Origin: Clostridium gallinarum
GTDB lineage: Bacteria; Bacillota; Clostridia; Clostridiales; Clostridiaceae
Direction: 5' to 3'
Assembly: GCF_014836325.1 (NCBI RefSeq)
Contig: NZ_JACSQZ010000006.1
Coordinates: forward strand, 1-64,000
DNA length: 64,000 bases
Of the stretch, positions 8,537 to 19,244 are shown piece after piece. Position numbers and translations under genes: made by a program. The first letter of the stretch is position 1. Each line of letters starts with the position of its first letter. The notes beneath the pieces are model-generated. The model ran no database searches. It saw only the letters and a list, made by a program, of their open reading frames with translations, and was not told where the DNA came from.

Positions 8537-9445
8537 TTATTTTAAATAAATTTCATCTAAAAACTTAAATAAATTAGATAAATCACAGTTTCTACCTATT
8601 AATTTTAAGTAAGGGATAAAGTTATAATCATCAATATCTATAAACTTAGGAACTGTAGGATTTATTCTAAAATAGTTAGATTTTAAAAAAATTTTACAAT
8701 ACATATCTTCTAAATCAGACATCCCATCCATAAGTAATGCTAGTAATGGTGATTTCATCTTAGAAAAAGGATTGAATGACCATTGAGCAATACCCCATTT
8801 TTCTGTTTTTCCTATAATTTTTTCAGGACTATTGCCTGTACCTATAGATAAAATTACAATGTCATTTATAGTATATTTAGGCATGGAAGATAGAGTAGAC
8901 ATTAATGAAATTGCTGTTGGAGAATTAGCTATAACTCCTCCATCAATATAATTTCTATATGAAGGAAAATATGTAGGAGCAGCAGAACTAGCTAATAGAG
9001 CATCTTTAACTAAAGTATTACTTGTCTCATTTATACTAAGATTATTGAAAAAAACAGGTTCCCAAGATTTTTTCTCTTTATCACCTAAATAAAAAGAAGG
9101 CATAAATATATATTTTTTAAAGTCTGAAATTTTAAAATTATCATCAAAATAATTTGAAATCATATTTTTAAGAATTTTATTATTAAATTTGGGTTTTATT
9201 AGATTTAATTTAGAAGGAGAAAATATAGTCTTAGCATTTTTTTGAGTATATAAAGAATTTAAAGAATCTAAAGGAAGACCTTTTGCTAAAAATGCTGATA
9301 TTATAGCACCTGTGGAAGTTCCAGCAAATAGGTCAATATCCTCTAAGAAGTCTGGATATTTAATAATAATTCTTTTTAAAATTTCAATACTTAAAGCTCC
9401 TTTAACTCCGCCTCCATCAAAGGAAAGAATTTTAAACTTTTTCAA
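8537..9445 (-). CDS. Patatin-like phospholipase
   Basis: A 302-residue patatin-family lipid acyl hydrolase. The oxyanion loop DGGGVKG is at residues 10-16, the nucleophile elbow GTSTG at 42-46 (Ser44), and the dyad Asp in YIDGGVIANSP at about residue 168. The substrate is probably a phospholipid or other acyl lipid; it cannot be told from sequence. No signal peptide is seen, so it is likely cytosolic. The TTG start is supported by AGGAGAT 6 bases upstream on the minus strand. It sits alone between lepA and hemW, which are adjacent in many Firmicutes, so it may be an insertion. Patatins such as CapV act as CBASS effectors, but no nucleotide cyclase lies nearby. Confidence 0.88.
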   Translation of the reverse strand: MKKFKILSFDGGGVKGALSIEILKRIIIKYPDFLEDIDLFAGTSTGAIISAFLAKGLPLDSLNSLYTQKNAKTIFSPSKLNLIKPKFNNKILKNMISNYFDDNFKISDFKKYIFMPSFYLGDKEKKSWEPVFFNNLSINETSNTLVKDALLASSAAPTYFPSYRNYIDGGVIANSPTAISLMSTLSSMPKYTINDIVILSIGTGNSPEKIIGKTEKWGIAQWSFNPFSKMKSPLLALLMDGMSDLEDMYCKIFLKSNYFRINPTVPKFIDIDDYNFIPYLKLIGRNCDLSNLFKFLDEIYLK

Positions 9446-9582
9446 AATAGATCTCCTAAACAGAATTGTTTAATATAGAATATTCATAAAAATTTTTCTT
9501 GGGATAAGCTTTTAAGCTTTTTATTTTAATTTGCTTTTGTATAATAAGGATAAGAATAAATATTTTAGAAAGAGTTGATTAT

Positions 9583-10722
9583 ATGAAAAATAAAAAAGAA
9601 TTATCACTTTATATACATATACCATTTTGTAAACAGAAGTGTTTTTATTGCGATTTCCCTTCTTATGCATCTATTGATCATTTAAGAGAAGATTATGTAG
9701 AAGCTTTATGTAAGGAGATAAATGAAAAGGGAACTAATTATAAAATAAAGAGTATTTTTATAGGTGGCGGAACACCTTCTTATTTAGATACAAAAGAAAT
9801 AAGAAAAATCTTAGAGGCTATAAACAAACTTGACTTAAGTGAAGATATGGAATTTACAATGGAATGTAATCCTGGTGCATTAGAAGAAGAGAAGCTTAAG
9901 ACTATGTTAAATGGTGGTGTTAATAGGATTAGCATGGGCCTTCAAGCAGTTCAAAACTCATTGCTTAAAGATATAGGTAGAATTCATAGCTTTAAACAAT
10001 TTGAAGAAAATTTTAAATTAGCAAGAAATGTTGGATTTAAAAATATAAATGTTGATTTAATGTTTGGACTTCCAAATCAAAAGGTAGAAGAATGGATAGA
10101 ATCATTAGAATGCATAGCAAAATTAAATCCTGAACATATTTCTGCGTATAGTTTAATTATTGAAGAAGGAACTGCATTTTATAAGCTTTGGGAAAGAAAT
10201 AAATTAATATTGCCTTCTGAAGAAGAAGAAAGAGAAATGTACTCTATAACTAAAGAGATATTAAGTAAATATGGATATACACAATATGAAATATCTAATT
10301 TTTCAAAAGAAGGATATGAGTGCTATCATAACAAGGTTTATTGGAGAAATGAAGAATATTTAGGTCTTGGTTCTGCATCCACATCTTTTATAGATGGAAA
10401 GAGAATAAAAAATATAGAGAATGTAAAAGTGTATATAGATAAAATAAATAATAATGAAGATATCATAGAGGATATAACTATAAATACAAAAGAAGATAAT
10501 ATGGAGGAATTTGTATTTATGGGATTAAGAATGATAGAAGGAATAAGTATAGATGAATTTAATGAAAGATTTGGAATTGATATATACAGTATATATAAAG
10601 AGGTTATTGATAAAAATATAAAAAGTAAGCTTTTAACTTTAGAAAATAAAAAATTAAGACTTACAGATAAAGGTATAGAGCTATCTAATTCGGTAATGAG
10701 TGACTTTATTATTCTAAAATAA
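9583..10722 (+). CDS. hemW: HemW-like radical SAM heme chaperone
   Basis: A 379-residue radical SAM protein related to coproporphyrinogen III oxidase HemN but of the shorter HemW type, which is thought to handle heme. The cluster motif CKQKCFYC (Cys 16, 20, 23) is followed by DFPSY. The SAM-binding region IFIGGGTPSYL and the HemW C-terminal domain follow. It precedes hrcA, as in many Firmicutes. A clear TATAAT is at 9540-9545 but no good -35 was found. Older annotations call this family oxygen-independent coproporphyrinogen oxidase; the CxxxCxxC-DFPSY pattern and context favour HemW. Confidence 0.9.
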   Translation: MKNKKELSLYIHIPFCKQKCFYCDFPSYASIDHLREDYVEALCKEINEKGTNYKIKSIFIGGGTPSYLDTKEIRKILEAINKLDLSEDMEFTMECNPGALEEEKLKTMLNGGVNRISMGLQAVQNSLLKDIGRIHSFKQFEENFKLARNVGFKNINVDLMFGLPNQKVEEWIESLECIAKLNPEHISAYSLIIEEGTAFYKLWERNKLILPSEEEEREMYSITKEILSKYGYTQYEISNFSKEGYECYHNKVYWRNEEYLGLGSASTSFIDGKRIKNIENVKVYIDKINNNEDIIEDITINTKEDNMEEFVFMGLRMIEGISIDEFNERFGIDIYSIYKEVIDKNIKSKLLTLENKKLRLTDKGIELSNSVMSDFIILK

Positions 10723-10820
10723 CTTATATAGTAAATTAAAGATTATGTTAGAAAAATAAAGAAAAACAAAAATATTTTAATAAAATTAAATGAGATTATT
10801 TAATTTATCAGTTATTGGAA

Positions 10821-10849
10821 TTGACAAAAAAGTCAATAAGGAATATATT
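10821..10849 (+). promoter_or_regulatory. SigA promoter of the hrcA-grpE-dnaK-dnaJ operon
   Basis: TTGACA (10821-10826) and TATATT (10844-10849) are separated by exactly 17 bases. The CIRCE operator begins 13 bases downstream, overlapping or just after the expected transcription start. Confidence 0.9.
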
Positions 10850-10862
10850 GATATTGTAGTCA

Positions 10863-10889
10863 TTAGCACTCGATGATGTTGAGTGCTAA
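10863..10889 (+). promoter_or_regulatory. CIRCE operator, HrcA binding site
   Basis: A perfect TTAGCACTC-N9-GAGTGCTAA inverted repeat matches the known CIRCE consensus. It lies 17 bases before the hrcA start, which implies direct feedback of HrcA on its own operon. Confidence 0.98.
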
Positions 10890-10906
10890 CAGGTAGAGGT
10901 GATATA

Positions 10907-11938
10907 ATGGCTATTGATGAAAGAAAAATAAAAATACTTCAGGCTATCATTAATGACTATATCTTAACAGGAGAGCCAGTAGGCTCAAGGACAATAGCTA
11001 AGAGATATGACTTAGGGGTTGGATCAGCAACTATTAGAAATGAAATGGCTGATTTAGAAGAAATGGGTTATTTAGAACAACCTCATACTTCAGCAGGAAG
11101 GATACCTTCCAATAAAGGTTATAGATTATATGTGGATAAATTAATGGATACAGAAAGCTTAACTAAAGATGAAGAACTTAAGATTAAGGAATATTTAATA
11201 AATTCTGCAATGTATGAAGTTGATAAAATAGTAAAGCAAGCTTGTTCATTATTATCAGAACTTACTAATTTAACTACAGTGGTTCAAACACCATCTGTTA
11301 GAAGTAGTTACATTAAATCTATACAATTGCTTTCTATAGATAGTCATAATTTGGTTTCAGTAATAGTAGCGGACAGTGGAGTTATTAAGAATCATAGAAT
11401 AAGAGTAAATAATATGCCAAGGCCTGAAACTATTCAAATGATAAATAAAGTGTTAAATTTACACTTAAAAAATTTAACTATTGAAGAAATTAACTTGGAA
11501 GTAATAAATAATCTTAAACATGAATTGTTTGGTTATGAAGAAGTTTTTAATGGAATTCTTCCAGCTTTATATGAAACTTTAAAGGAATCAAATAATACAG
11601 AAGTATTTGTAGAAGGAACAACTAATATTTTTAATTATCCTGAATATAACAACATTGAAAAGGCAAAAGAAATTTTATCTTTAATAAATGATAAGGATAA
11701 TTTATTAGATTTAATTGAGCCTGGAAATGATATAACAATTAGAATTGGAGAGGAAAATTTCTTTCCGGAAGCAAAAGATTGTTCTATTATATCTGCAGAG
11801 TATTCTCTAGATGGTAGACCTATAGGTAAAATTGGTTTAATTGGGCCTAAGAGAATAAATTATTCAAAGGTTATTGCAATTATGAATCAAGTTATGAAAG
11901 AGCTAAATAAAAGTTTAAGAAATCAAATTATAGAATAA
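10907..11938 (+). CDS. hrcA: Heat-inducible transcription repressor HrcA
   Basis: A 343-residue repressor of normal length. An N-terminal winged helix ([20 protein letters not shown], then [20 protein letters not shown]) binds CIRCE, and the [15 protein letters not shown] segment is a family signature. The C-terminal part is the GAF-like dimer and regulatory domain. Start ATG at 10907 is chosen over a GTG at 10883 because the GTG lies within the CIRCE arm and AGAGGTG at 10895-10901 fits the ATG. First gene of the heat-shock operon. Confidence 0.97.
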   Translation: MAIDERKIKILQAIINDYILTGEPVGSRTIAKRYDLGVGSATIRNEMADLEEMGYLEQPHTSAGRIPSNKGYRLYVDKLMDTESLTKDEELKIKEYLINSAMYEVDKIVKQACSLLSELTNLTTVVQTPSVRSSYIKSIQLLSIDSHNLVSVIVADSGVIKNHRIRVNNMPRPETIQMINKVLNLHLKNLTIEEINLEVINNLKHELFGYEEVFNGILPALYETLKESNNTEVFVEGTTNIFNYPEYNNIEKAKEILSLINDKDNLLDLIEPGNDITIRIGEENFFPEAKDCSIISAEYSLDGRPIGKIGLIGPKRINYSKVIAIMNQVMKELNKSLRNQIIE

Positions 11939-11955
11939 AGAGATGAGGTGTTTTT

Positions 11956-12603
11956 GTGGAAGACATGAAGGAAAGATTAGAAAACCAAGAAGAACTAGAA
12001 AATAATACAGAGGTTGATAATAAGGCTGAAACTGATAACAAAGAGGAATTTAATGAAACTATCGAATCAGAAAAGGCTGAACCTTCAAATAATGGAGACT
12101 CTTCAGAAGATACAGCTTTTGAAAATAATGATAAGGAAAATGAATTAGATAGTATGCGTAAATTAAAAGATGAGAATAATAAACTAACTAATGAAGTTGA
12201 GGCTTTAAAAGAAAGATTAGTCAGAATAACAGCAGAGTATGAAAACTATAGAAAAAGAACTACTAAAGAAAAAGAAGGAATATACACTGATGCATGTACA
12301 GATGTATTAAAAGAAATGATACCTGTTCTTGATAATTTAGAAAGAGCAATAGCTGTAGATGGAAGTGCAGAAGATATTAAAACTGGAATAGAAATGACTA
12401 TAAAAGGTTTTAAAAATTCCTTTGAAAAATTAGGAGTTGAAGAAATAGATGCAACAGGAGAATTTGATCCTAATTATCATCAAGCAGTAATGCATATTGA
12501 AGATGAAAGCTTAGGGGCAAATTCAATAGCAGAAGTATTCCAAAAGGGATATAAAAGAGGAGAAAAAATAATTAGATATACTGTAGTAAAAGTAGCTAAT
12601 TAG
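11956..12603 (+). CDS. grpE: GrpE nucleotide exchange factor
   Basis: A 215-residue cochaperone that releases ADP from DnaK. The first 65 residues are very acidic and asparagine-rich and probably disordered. A long coiled coil (MRKLKDENNKLTNEVEALKE) and the ENYRKRT segment follow, then the beta-domain near GVEEIDATGEFDPNYHQAVM. Start is GTG at 11956 with GAGGTG at 11944-11949. It lies 17 bases after hrcA and 57 bases before dnaK in the same operon. Confidence 0.97.
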   Translation: MEDMKERLENQEELENNTEVDNKAETDNKEEFNETIESEKAEPSNNGDSSEDTAFENNDKENELDSMRKLKDENNKLTNEVEALKERLVRITAEYENYRKRTTKEKEGIYTDACTDVLKEMIPVLDNLERAIAVDGSAEDIKTGIEMTIKGFKNSFEKLGVEEIDATGEFDPNYHQAVMHIEDESLGANSIAEVFQKGYKRGEKIIRYTVVKVAN

Positions 12604-12660
12604 GTTAAGACATAACAACTAAAATTTATATATAAGATAGTTTTTAGGAGGAAATAGATT

Positions 12661-14529
<1,869 letters not shown>

Positions 14530-14562
14530 TTGTAACCTATTAGTTTTATAGATATAATATTT

Positions 14563-14592
14563 AAGGGAAGGCAAAAGTCGTCTTCCCTTTTA
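14563..14592 (+). terminator. Hairpin between dnaK and dnaJ
   Basis: AAGGGAAG (14563-14570) pairs with CTTCCCTT (14582-14589), followed by a short T stretch. It could be a partial terminator that lowers dnaJ relative to dnaK, or a processing or stability element. Confidence 0.65.
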
Positions 14593-14620
14593 TAAAGTTT
14601 AAAAATGGTGGTGAAAATAG

Positions 14621-15748
14621 ATGGCAAATAAGGACTATTATGCAACCCTTGGACTTGAAAAAGGTGCTTCTGATGAAGAAATTAAAAAAGCCTTTAGAAA
14701 GCTAGCTATAAAATATCATCCAGATAAAAATCAAGGTAATAAAGAGGCTGAAAATAAATTCAAAGAAATAAATGAAGCTTATCAAGTGCTTTCAGATCCA
14801 GAGAAGAAAGCAACTTATGATAGATATGGAACAGTTGATTTTGATGGAAGTGGTTTTGGAGCAGGTGGATTCGGCGGCTTTGATTTCTCAGAAATGGGTG
14901 GATTTGGTGATATATTTGAAAGTTTCTTTGGCGGCGGAGGCAGCGGAAGAAGAAGAAATGGCCCTCAAAGAGGATCAGATTTAGAATATACAGTTAGTCT
15001 AACTTTTGAAGAAGCTGTTTTTGGAGTTGAAAGAGAAATATCAATAGATAGAAGTGAAAATTGTGAAACTTGTAAAGGTAGTGGAGCAAAGGAAGGAACT
15101 TCCAAAAAGACTTGTCCAACATGTAATGGTCAAGGGCAAGTAAGGGTACAAAGACAAACTCCATTAGGAAGTTTTGTAAGTACTTCAACATGTAATACTT
15201 GTAATGGAACTGGAAGTGTTATTGAAGAACCATGCACATCTTGTCATGGAAGAGGGCATGTAAGAAAGACAAGAAAAATAAAAGTTAATATTCCAGCTGG
15301 TGTTGATACTGGAAATGTAATGCCTTTAAGAGGACAAGGAAATCATGGTACTAATGATGGTCCACCAGGAGATTTATATGTAAGAATAAATGTAGCTCCT
15401 TCTAAGAAGTTTGTAAGAAAAGGAAATGATATTTATATAGATTCACATATATCTATGGGGAAAGCTGCTTTAGGAACAGAAATAACAGTAGCAACAGTAG
15501 ATGGTGATGTGAAATATACTATTCCAGCAGGAACACAATCAGGTACATTATTTAGATTAAAAGGAAAAGGTGTACCAAGAGTAAATTCCTCAGGAAGAGG
15601 AGATCAATACGTTAAAGTAATAGTAGATATTCCTAAGAACTTAAATGAAAAGCAAAAAGATGCATTAAAGGCATTTATGGAAGCTTGTGGAGAAAATGTT
15701 GGAGAAACTACTCCACATAAAAAGGGTTTAAAAGATTTATTTAAATAA
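14621..15748 (+). CDS. dnaJ: Chaperone DnaJ (Hsp40)
   Basis: A 375-residue class I J-protein. The J domain has HPD at about residues 33-35. A G/F-rich stretch follows (about 74-110). Four CxxCxGxG-type zinc repeats come next ([32 protein letters not shown]), then the C-terminal substrate-binding domains. It stimulates DnaK ATPase and delivers clients. GGTGGTGA lies upstream of the ATG. It is the last gene of the heat-shock operon, ending at a terminator at 15748. Confidence 0.98.
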   Translation: MANKDYYATLGLEKGASDEEIKKAFRKLAIKYHPDKNQGNKEAENKFKEINEAYQVLSDPEKKATYDRYGTVDFDGSGFGAGGFGGFDFSEMGGFGDIFESFFGGGGSGRRRNGPQRGSDLEYTVSLTFEEAVFGVEREISIDRSENCETCKGSGAKEGTSKKTCPTCNGQGQVRVQRQTPLGSFVSTSTCNTCNGTGSVIEEPCTSCHGRGHVRKTRKIKVNIPAGVDTGNVMPLRGQGNHGTNDGPPGDLYVRINVAPSKKFVRKGNDIYIDSHISMGKAALGTEITVATVDGDVKYTIPAGTQSGTLFRLKGKGVPRVNSSGRGDQYVKVIVDIPKNLNEKQKDALKAFMEACGENVGETTPHKKGLKDLFK

Positions 15749-15785
15749 AAAGAATTAGCTCTTTGCTAATTCTTTTTATTTTTTT
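15748..15785 (+). terminator. Rho-independent terminator of the heat-shock operon
   Basis: AAAAGAATTAGC (15748-15759) pairs perfectly with GCTAATTCTTTT (15765-15776), followed by T-rich sequence. It overlaps the dnaJ stop codon. Confidence 0.9.
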
Positions 15786-15896
15786 ATAAAAAAATAAAAT
15801 ATGTGCAAACTAAAATATAGGTTAATTAAATTATAATATAAGTAATTTTTATAATTATAATAATAATATTTAATAAGAAAATAATGTTTTTAGTGC

Positions 15897-15915
15897 TATA
15901 ATTTACATTGTAAAT
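15897..15915 (+). promoter_or_regulatory. -10 box and palindromic operator before the sulfite/nitrite reductase gene
   Basis: TATAAT at 15897-15902 overlaps a perfect palindrome, ATTTACA-T-TGTAAAT, at 15901-15915. The position, at the expected start of transcription, suggests a repressor site. No good -35 was seen, so an activator may be needed. The regulator is unknown. Confidence 0.5.
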
Positions 15916-15938
15916 AAATTTAAGAAGAGGTGGAAAAA

Positions 15939-17489
15939 ATGGAAGAATTAAAAAAAGTTTTATATGGAGAAATAGAGGAATTTAGAGAAACTGGACATAA
16001 ATTTGTTGATGGAGAATTAAACCTAATGCAATTTAAACACTCCTCAGGTGGTTTTGGTGTATACGCTCATAAAGGTGGGAAGGATTTTATGATAAGACTT
16101 AGAATTCCTTCAGGTATAACTAATGTTTCTGAGATGTATAAGGTATATGATTTTGCTGAAAGGTATGGATTAGAAAAAATACATTTAACAACTCGTCAAG
16201 CTATACAATTACATGGATTAAGCATAGATGAGATTTGTGATTTAATGAAGGAAGCATTAGATAATGATATATATACAAGAGGTGCAGGTGGTAACTATCC
16301 AAGAAATGTAGCAATGTCTCCTTTAGCAGGTGTTGATCCTAAAGAAGCCTTTGATGTTACACCATATGCAATAGCAATAGGAAATTATTTTTTAGAGAGA
16401 ATTTATACATATAAGCTACCGAGAAAACTTAAGGTTTCAGTTTCTGGTGGAAGTGATGATGCTGCACATTGTACAGTTCAAGATTTAGGATTTGTTGCAG
16501 TAAACAAGGATGGAAAAGAGTATTTTGAAGTTTATTTAGGTGGAGGATTAGGACAAAATCCTAAATTAGCTGTAAAATATGGTGAATTAATAGAACCCAA
16601 AGATGTTTTATACTATGTTGAAGCTATGGTTAGAATGTTCATGGCAGAAGGTGATTATGAAAATAGAAATAGAGCACGTGTAAGATACATATTAGATAGA
16701 ATGGGTGAAAAAGATTTCTTAGAATGTTATAAAAAGCATGTAAATGAAGTTATTGAAAAAGAAAATTTTGAAATAGATGTTAAAGCTAAGTCTTATGATA
16801 AAAAGGGAATAGAAATCCAAATAGAAGATTCAAGATTATTTGAGCAAAAGCAAAAAGGATTATACAGTGTTTATATACATCCAACAGGAGGACAATTTGC
16901 AATTAAGGATTTAAAATCAGTTTTAGATTTAGTAAATAATTTTGAAGATATTGAAATAAGATTAGCAATGGCTGAAGGCGTATATTTTAGAAATTTAAAT
17001 GGAGAAGAAGCTAAGAAATTATTAGATTTAACTGAAGATATGAGTGCTAAAACTAAATTTGAGCAAAGTGTATCTTGTATAGGAGTTCCGATTTGTCAAA
17101 TAGGTTTATGTAATAGCCAAGGGGCTTTAAATGACGTTATGGACTATTTTAAAGCTAATAATGGAAATATGAATGTATTACCAACAGTTCATTTCTCAGG
17201 ATGTCAAAACTCTTGTGGAGTTCATCAAATAGGAGCTATTGGTTTTACAGGAAAGAAAAAGAGAGTTGGCGATAAAGTAGATGAATGCTTTACTTTATTT
17301 ATCGGAGGAACTTATGGAATAGGCGAAACTAAAATAGGTGAATCTTATGGAGAAATTCAAGCTGTTAAGATTCCTGAATTCTTATTTGAATTATCAAAAA
17401 ATGTTGAAAAGAGCAATTTAAATTTTAAGGAATACATATTAAAAAATGAAAGTGAATTTAAAGAATTAGTTAATAAATATAATGTTTAA
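15939..17489 (+). CDS. Siroheme nitrite/sulfite reductase family protein
   Basis: A 516-residue hemoprotein-type reductase with the two-repeat architecture of the sulfite/nitrite reductase family. A ferredoxin-like repeat near residue 37 (HSSGGFGVYAHKGGKDFMIR) and LTTRQAIQLHG at about 85-95 lie in the N-terminal half. The siroheme/4Fe-4S ligands are CIGVPIC and CQNSC in the C-terminal half. It should reduce sulfite to sulfide or nitrite to ammonia; ligand motifs do not separate these. Start ATG at 15939 (AGAGGTG 6 bases upstream) is preferred to a GTG at 15930. It stands with its own promoter and palindrome, between dnaJ and prmA, which are neighbours in many Firmicutes. Confidence 0.85.
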   Translation: MEELKKVLYGEIEEFRETGHKFVDGELNLMQFKHSSGGFGVYAHKGGKDFMIRLRIPSGITNVSEMYKVYDFAERYGLEKIHLTTRQAIQLHGLSIDEICDLMKEALDNDIYTRGAGGNYPRNVAMSPLAGVDPKEAFDVTPYAIAIGNYFLERIYTYKLPRKLKVSVSGGSDDAAHCTVQDLGFVAVNKDGKEYFEVYLGGGLGQNPKLAVKYGELIEPKDVLYYVEAMVRMFMAEGDYENRNRARVRYILDRMGEKDFLECYKKHVNEVIEKENFEIDVKAKSYDKKGIEIQIEDSRLFEQKQKGLYSVYIHPTGGQFAIKDLKSVLDLVNNFEDIEIRLAMAEGVYFRNLNGEEAKKLLDLTEDMSAKTKFEQSVSCIGVPICQIGLCNSQGALNDVMDYFKANNGNMNVLPTVHFSGCQNSCGVHQIGAIGFTGKKKRVGDKVDECFTLFIGGTYGIGETKIGESYGEIQAVKIPEFLFELSKNVEKSNLNFKEYILKNESEFKELVNKYNV

Positions 17490-17543
17490 ACAGTTACATA
17501 ACTCCTTTTGAGAAAAAATAATAAATTTTCAGAATAATAGATA

Positions 17544-17573
17544 TTTACAAATAATAATTATTAGATGTATAAT
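17544..17573 (+). promoter_or_regulatory. Probable tpx promoter with a palindromic spacer
   Basis: TTTACA (17544-17549) and TATAAT (17568-17573) are 18 bases apart, with TG directly before the -10. The spacer holds TAATAATTATTA (17552-17563), an AT palindrome. It is vaguely PerR/Fur-like but does not match those boxes well. Confidence 0.5.
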
Positions 17574-17631
17574 AGATATATAGATTATTTTGGAAATAAC
17601 AAAATGGACATAAATTTAGGAGGAATATATA

Positions 17632-18129
17632 ATGAATATGGTAAAATTTCAAGGTGCACCAATTACTTTAGAAGGAAATAGAGTTTCAGTTGGTGATAAG
17701 CTACCTAGTTTCAAAGTTACAACTAATGATTTAGGAGAATTTACAGAAAAAGATACAAAAGGTGTTAGAGTATTTTTAACAGTACCATCAATTGATACAC
17801 CAGTATGCAATATGGAAGTTAAAAAATTTAATGAAGAAATTGATAAATTAGAAGGAGTTACTTGCTATACTATATCAATGGATTTACCTTTTGCTCAAAG
17901 TAGATGGTGTGCTTTAGAAGGTGTAGAAAATGTTAAAACACTTTCAGATTATAAAGATAGGAGCTTTGCACAAGCTACAGGAACTTATGCTAAGGAACTT
18001 GGATTATTAACAAGAGCATCATTTGTAGTAGATTCAAATGATAATGTTACTTTTGTTGAGTACTTAGAAGAAATAACAAGTGAACCAAGTTATGATAAGA
18101 TCTTAGAAGCTGTAAAATCAGTAAAGTAA
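17632..18129 (+). CDS. tpx: Thiol peroxidase (Tpx, atypical 2-Cys peroxiredoxin)
   Basis: A 165-residue peroxiredoxin of normal length that reduces hydroperoxides with thioredoxin. The peroxidatic Cys59 is in VPSIDTPVCN and the resolving Cys93 is in SRWCALEG, 34 residues apart as in known Tpx proteins. AGGAGG at 17618-17623 is 8 bases before the ATG. It is a single-gene unit ending at a terminator at 18141-18178. Together with the reductase upstream it suggests a small redox island between dnaJ and prmA. Confidence 0.95.
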   Translation: MNMVKFQGAPITLEGNRVSVGDKLPSFKVTTNDLGEFTEKDTKGVRVFLTVPSIDTPVCNMEVKKFNEEIDKLEGVTCYTISMDLPFAQSRWCALEGVENVKTLSDYKDRSFAQATGTYAKELGLLTRASFVVDSNDNVTFVEYLEEITSEPSYDKILEAVKSVK

Positions 18130-18140
18130 TTATAATTTTA

Positions 18141-18178
18141 AATAAAGTATCGATTTTTTTCGATGCTTTATTTTTTTG
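18141..18178 (+). terminator. Rho-independent terminator after tpx
   Basis: AATAAAGTATCGA (18141-18153) pairs with TCGATGCTTTATT (18160-18172), followed by T7. Confidence 0.88.
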
Positions 18179-18284
18179 AAAAATAAAAGTGATATATAAA
18201 CTTTTTGCCTTTAAACCTAGACAGAAACTTAACATAAGTGTAAAATAATAAATTAGTCAAATATCTTTGAAAGGACTGATTTTA

Positions 18285-19226
18285 ATGGAAGGAACATGGA
18301 TTGAAGTAAGAGTAATAACAAAAAGTGAAGCTCTAGAACCAGTTTCAGGAATTTTTTATGGATTAGATTGCAAAGGGGTTGCAATTGAAGATCCAAATGA
18401 CATATTAGAAAGAGAGCAAGGACCATTAACTTGGGATTTTGCTGATATAAATGTATTAGAGCATAAAGGAAAAGTAGCAGTTGTTAAAGCATATTTTTCA
18501 GAAGAAGATAATATAGAAGAAATTTTAAAATATGTTAATGAGAAAATGGAAGAAATTAAATCACTTGGAATTGATACAGGAGATTATGAAGTTCAAAGTG
18601 AAAAAATGTATGAAGAAGATTGGGCAAATAACTGGAAAAAGTATTATAAACCAACTAAGATTGGGGAAAGAATAGTAGTAAAGCCAACATGGGAAGAATA
18701 TGAAGCAAAGAATGATGAATTAGTTTTAGAATTAGATCCAGGTATGGCTTTTGGAACTGGAACACATGAAACAACAAGAATGTGTATTCAAGCTTTAGAT
18801 AAATATGTAGAAGCTGAAAGTACTGTTTTTGATGTTGGATGTGGATCAGGAATACTTGCTATTGCAGCTGCAAAATTAGGTGCTAAAAAAGCTGTTGGAG
18901 TTGATTTAGATCCAGTTGCTGTTGAATCTGCAAAAGAAAATGTAGGATTTAACAACTTAAATAATATAGAAATATTATATGGAAACTTGGTTGAAGTAAT
19001 AGATGGAAAAGCAGATATTGTAGTTGCTAATATTATTGCAGAAGTAATTTGTATATTAACAGAAGATGTTAAGAGAGTTTTAAAAGAAGATGGATACTTT
19101 ATAACGTCTGGAATTATTCATGATAGGGTAGATATGGTTACTAAAAAACTTGAAGAAACAGGTTTTGAAGTAGTAGAGATAAATAAAGATGGGGAATGGA
19201 ACTGTATAGTTGCAAAATTAAAATAG
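18285..19226 (+). CDS. prmA: Ribosomal protein L11 methyltransferase
   Basis: A 313-residue PrmA. The N-terminal substrate-binding domain (MEGTWIEVRVITKSEA) is followed by a Rossmann methyltransferase domain with DPGMAFGTGTHETTRMC, the SAM motif VFDVGCGSGILAIAAAKLG and VVANIIAEVI (NPPY-like position). It trimethylates uL11. Start ATG at 18285, with AAAGGA upstream, is preferred to an in-frame TTG at 18267. rsmE follows by 18 bases and mtaB overlaps rsmE, so the three form a tRNA/rRNA/ribosome modification operon. Confidence 0.95.
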   Translation: MEGTWIEVRVITKSEALEPVSGIFYGLDCKGVAIEDPNDILEREQGPLTWDFADINVLEHKGKVAVVKAYFSEEDNIEEILKYVNEKMEEIKSLGIDTGDYEVQSEKMYEEDWANNWKKYYKPTKIGERIVVKPTWEEYEAKNDELVLELDPGMAFGTGTHETTRMCIQALDKYVEAESTVFDVGCGSGILAIAAAKLGAKKAVGVDLDPVAVESAKENVGFNNLNNIEILYGNLVEVIDGKADIVVANIIAEVICILTEDVKRVLKEDGYFITSGIIHDRVDMVTKKLEETGFEVVEINKDGEWNCIVAKLK

Positions 19227-19244
19227 TTTTAAGGAGATCGAGGG

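Noticed and set aside
8537-9445. CBASS-type defence system with patatin effector
   Set aside because: No CD-NTase or accessory gene lies next to the lipase; lepA and hemW flank it.
17552-17563. PerR or Fur box in the tpx promoter
   Set aside because: TAATAATTATTA is palindromic but lacks the central spacing of a PerR box and is not unusual in such AT-rich DNA.
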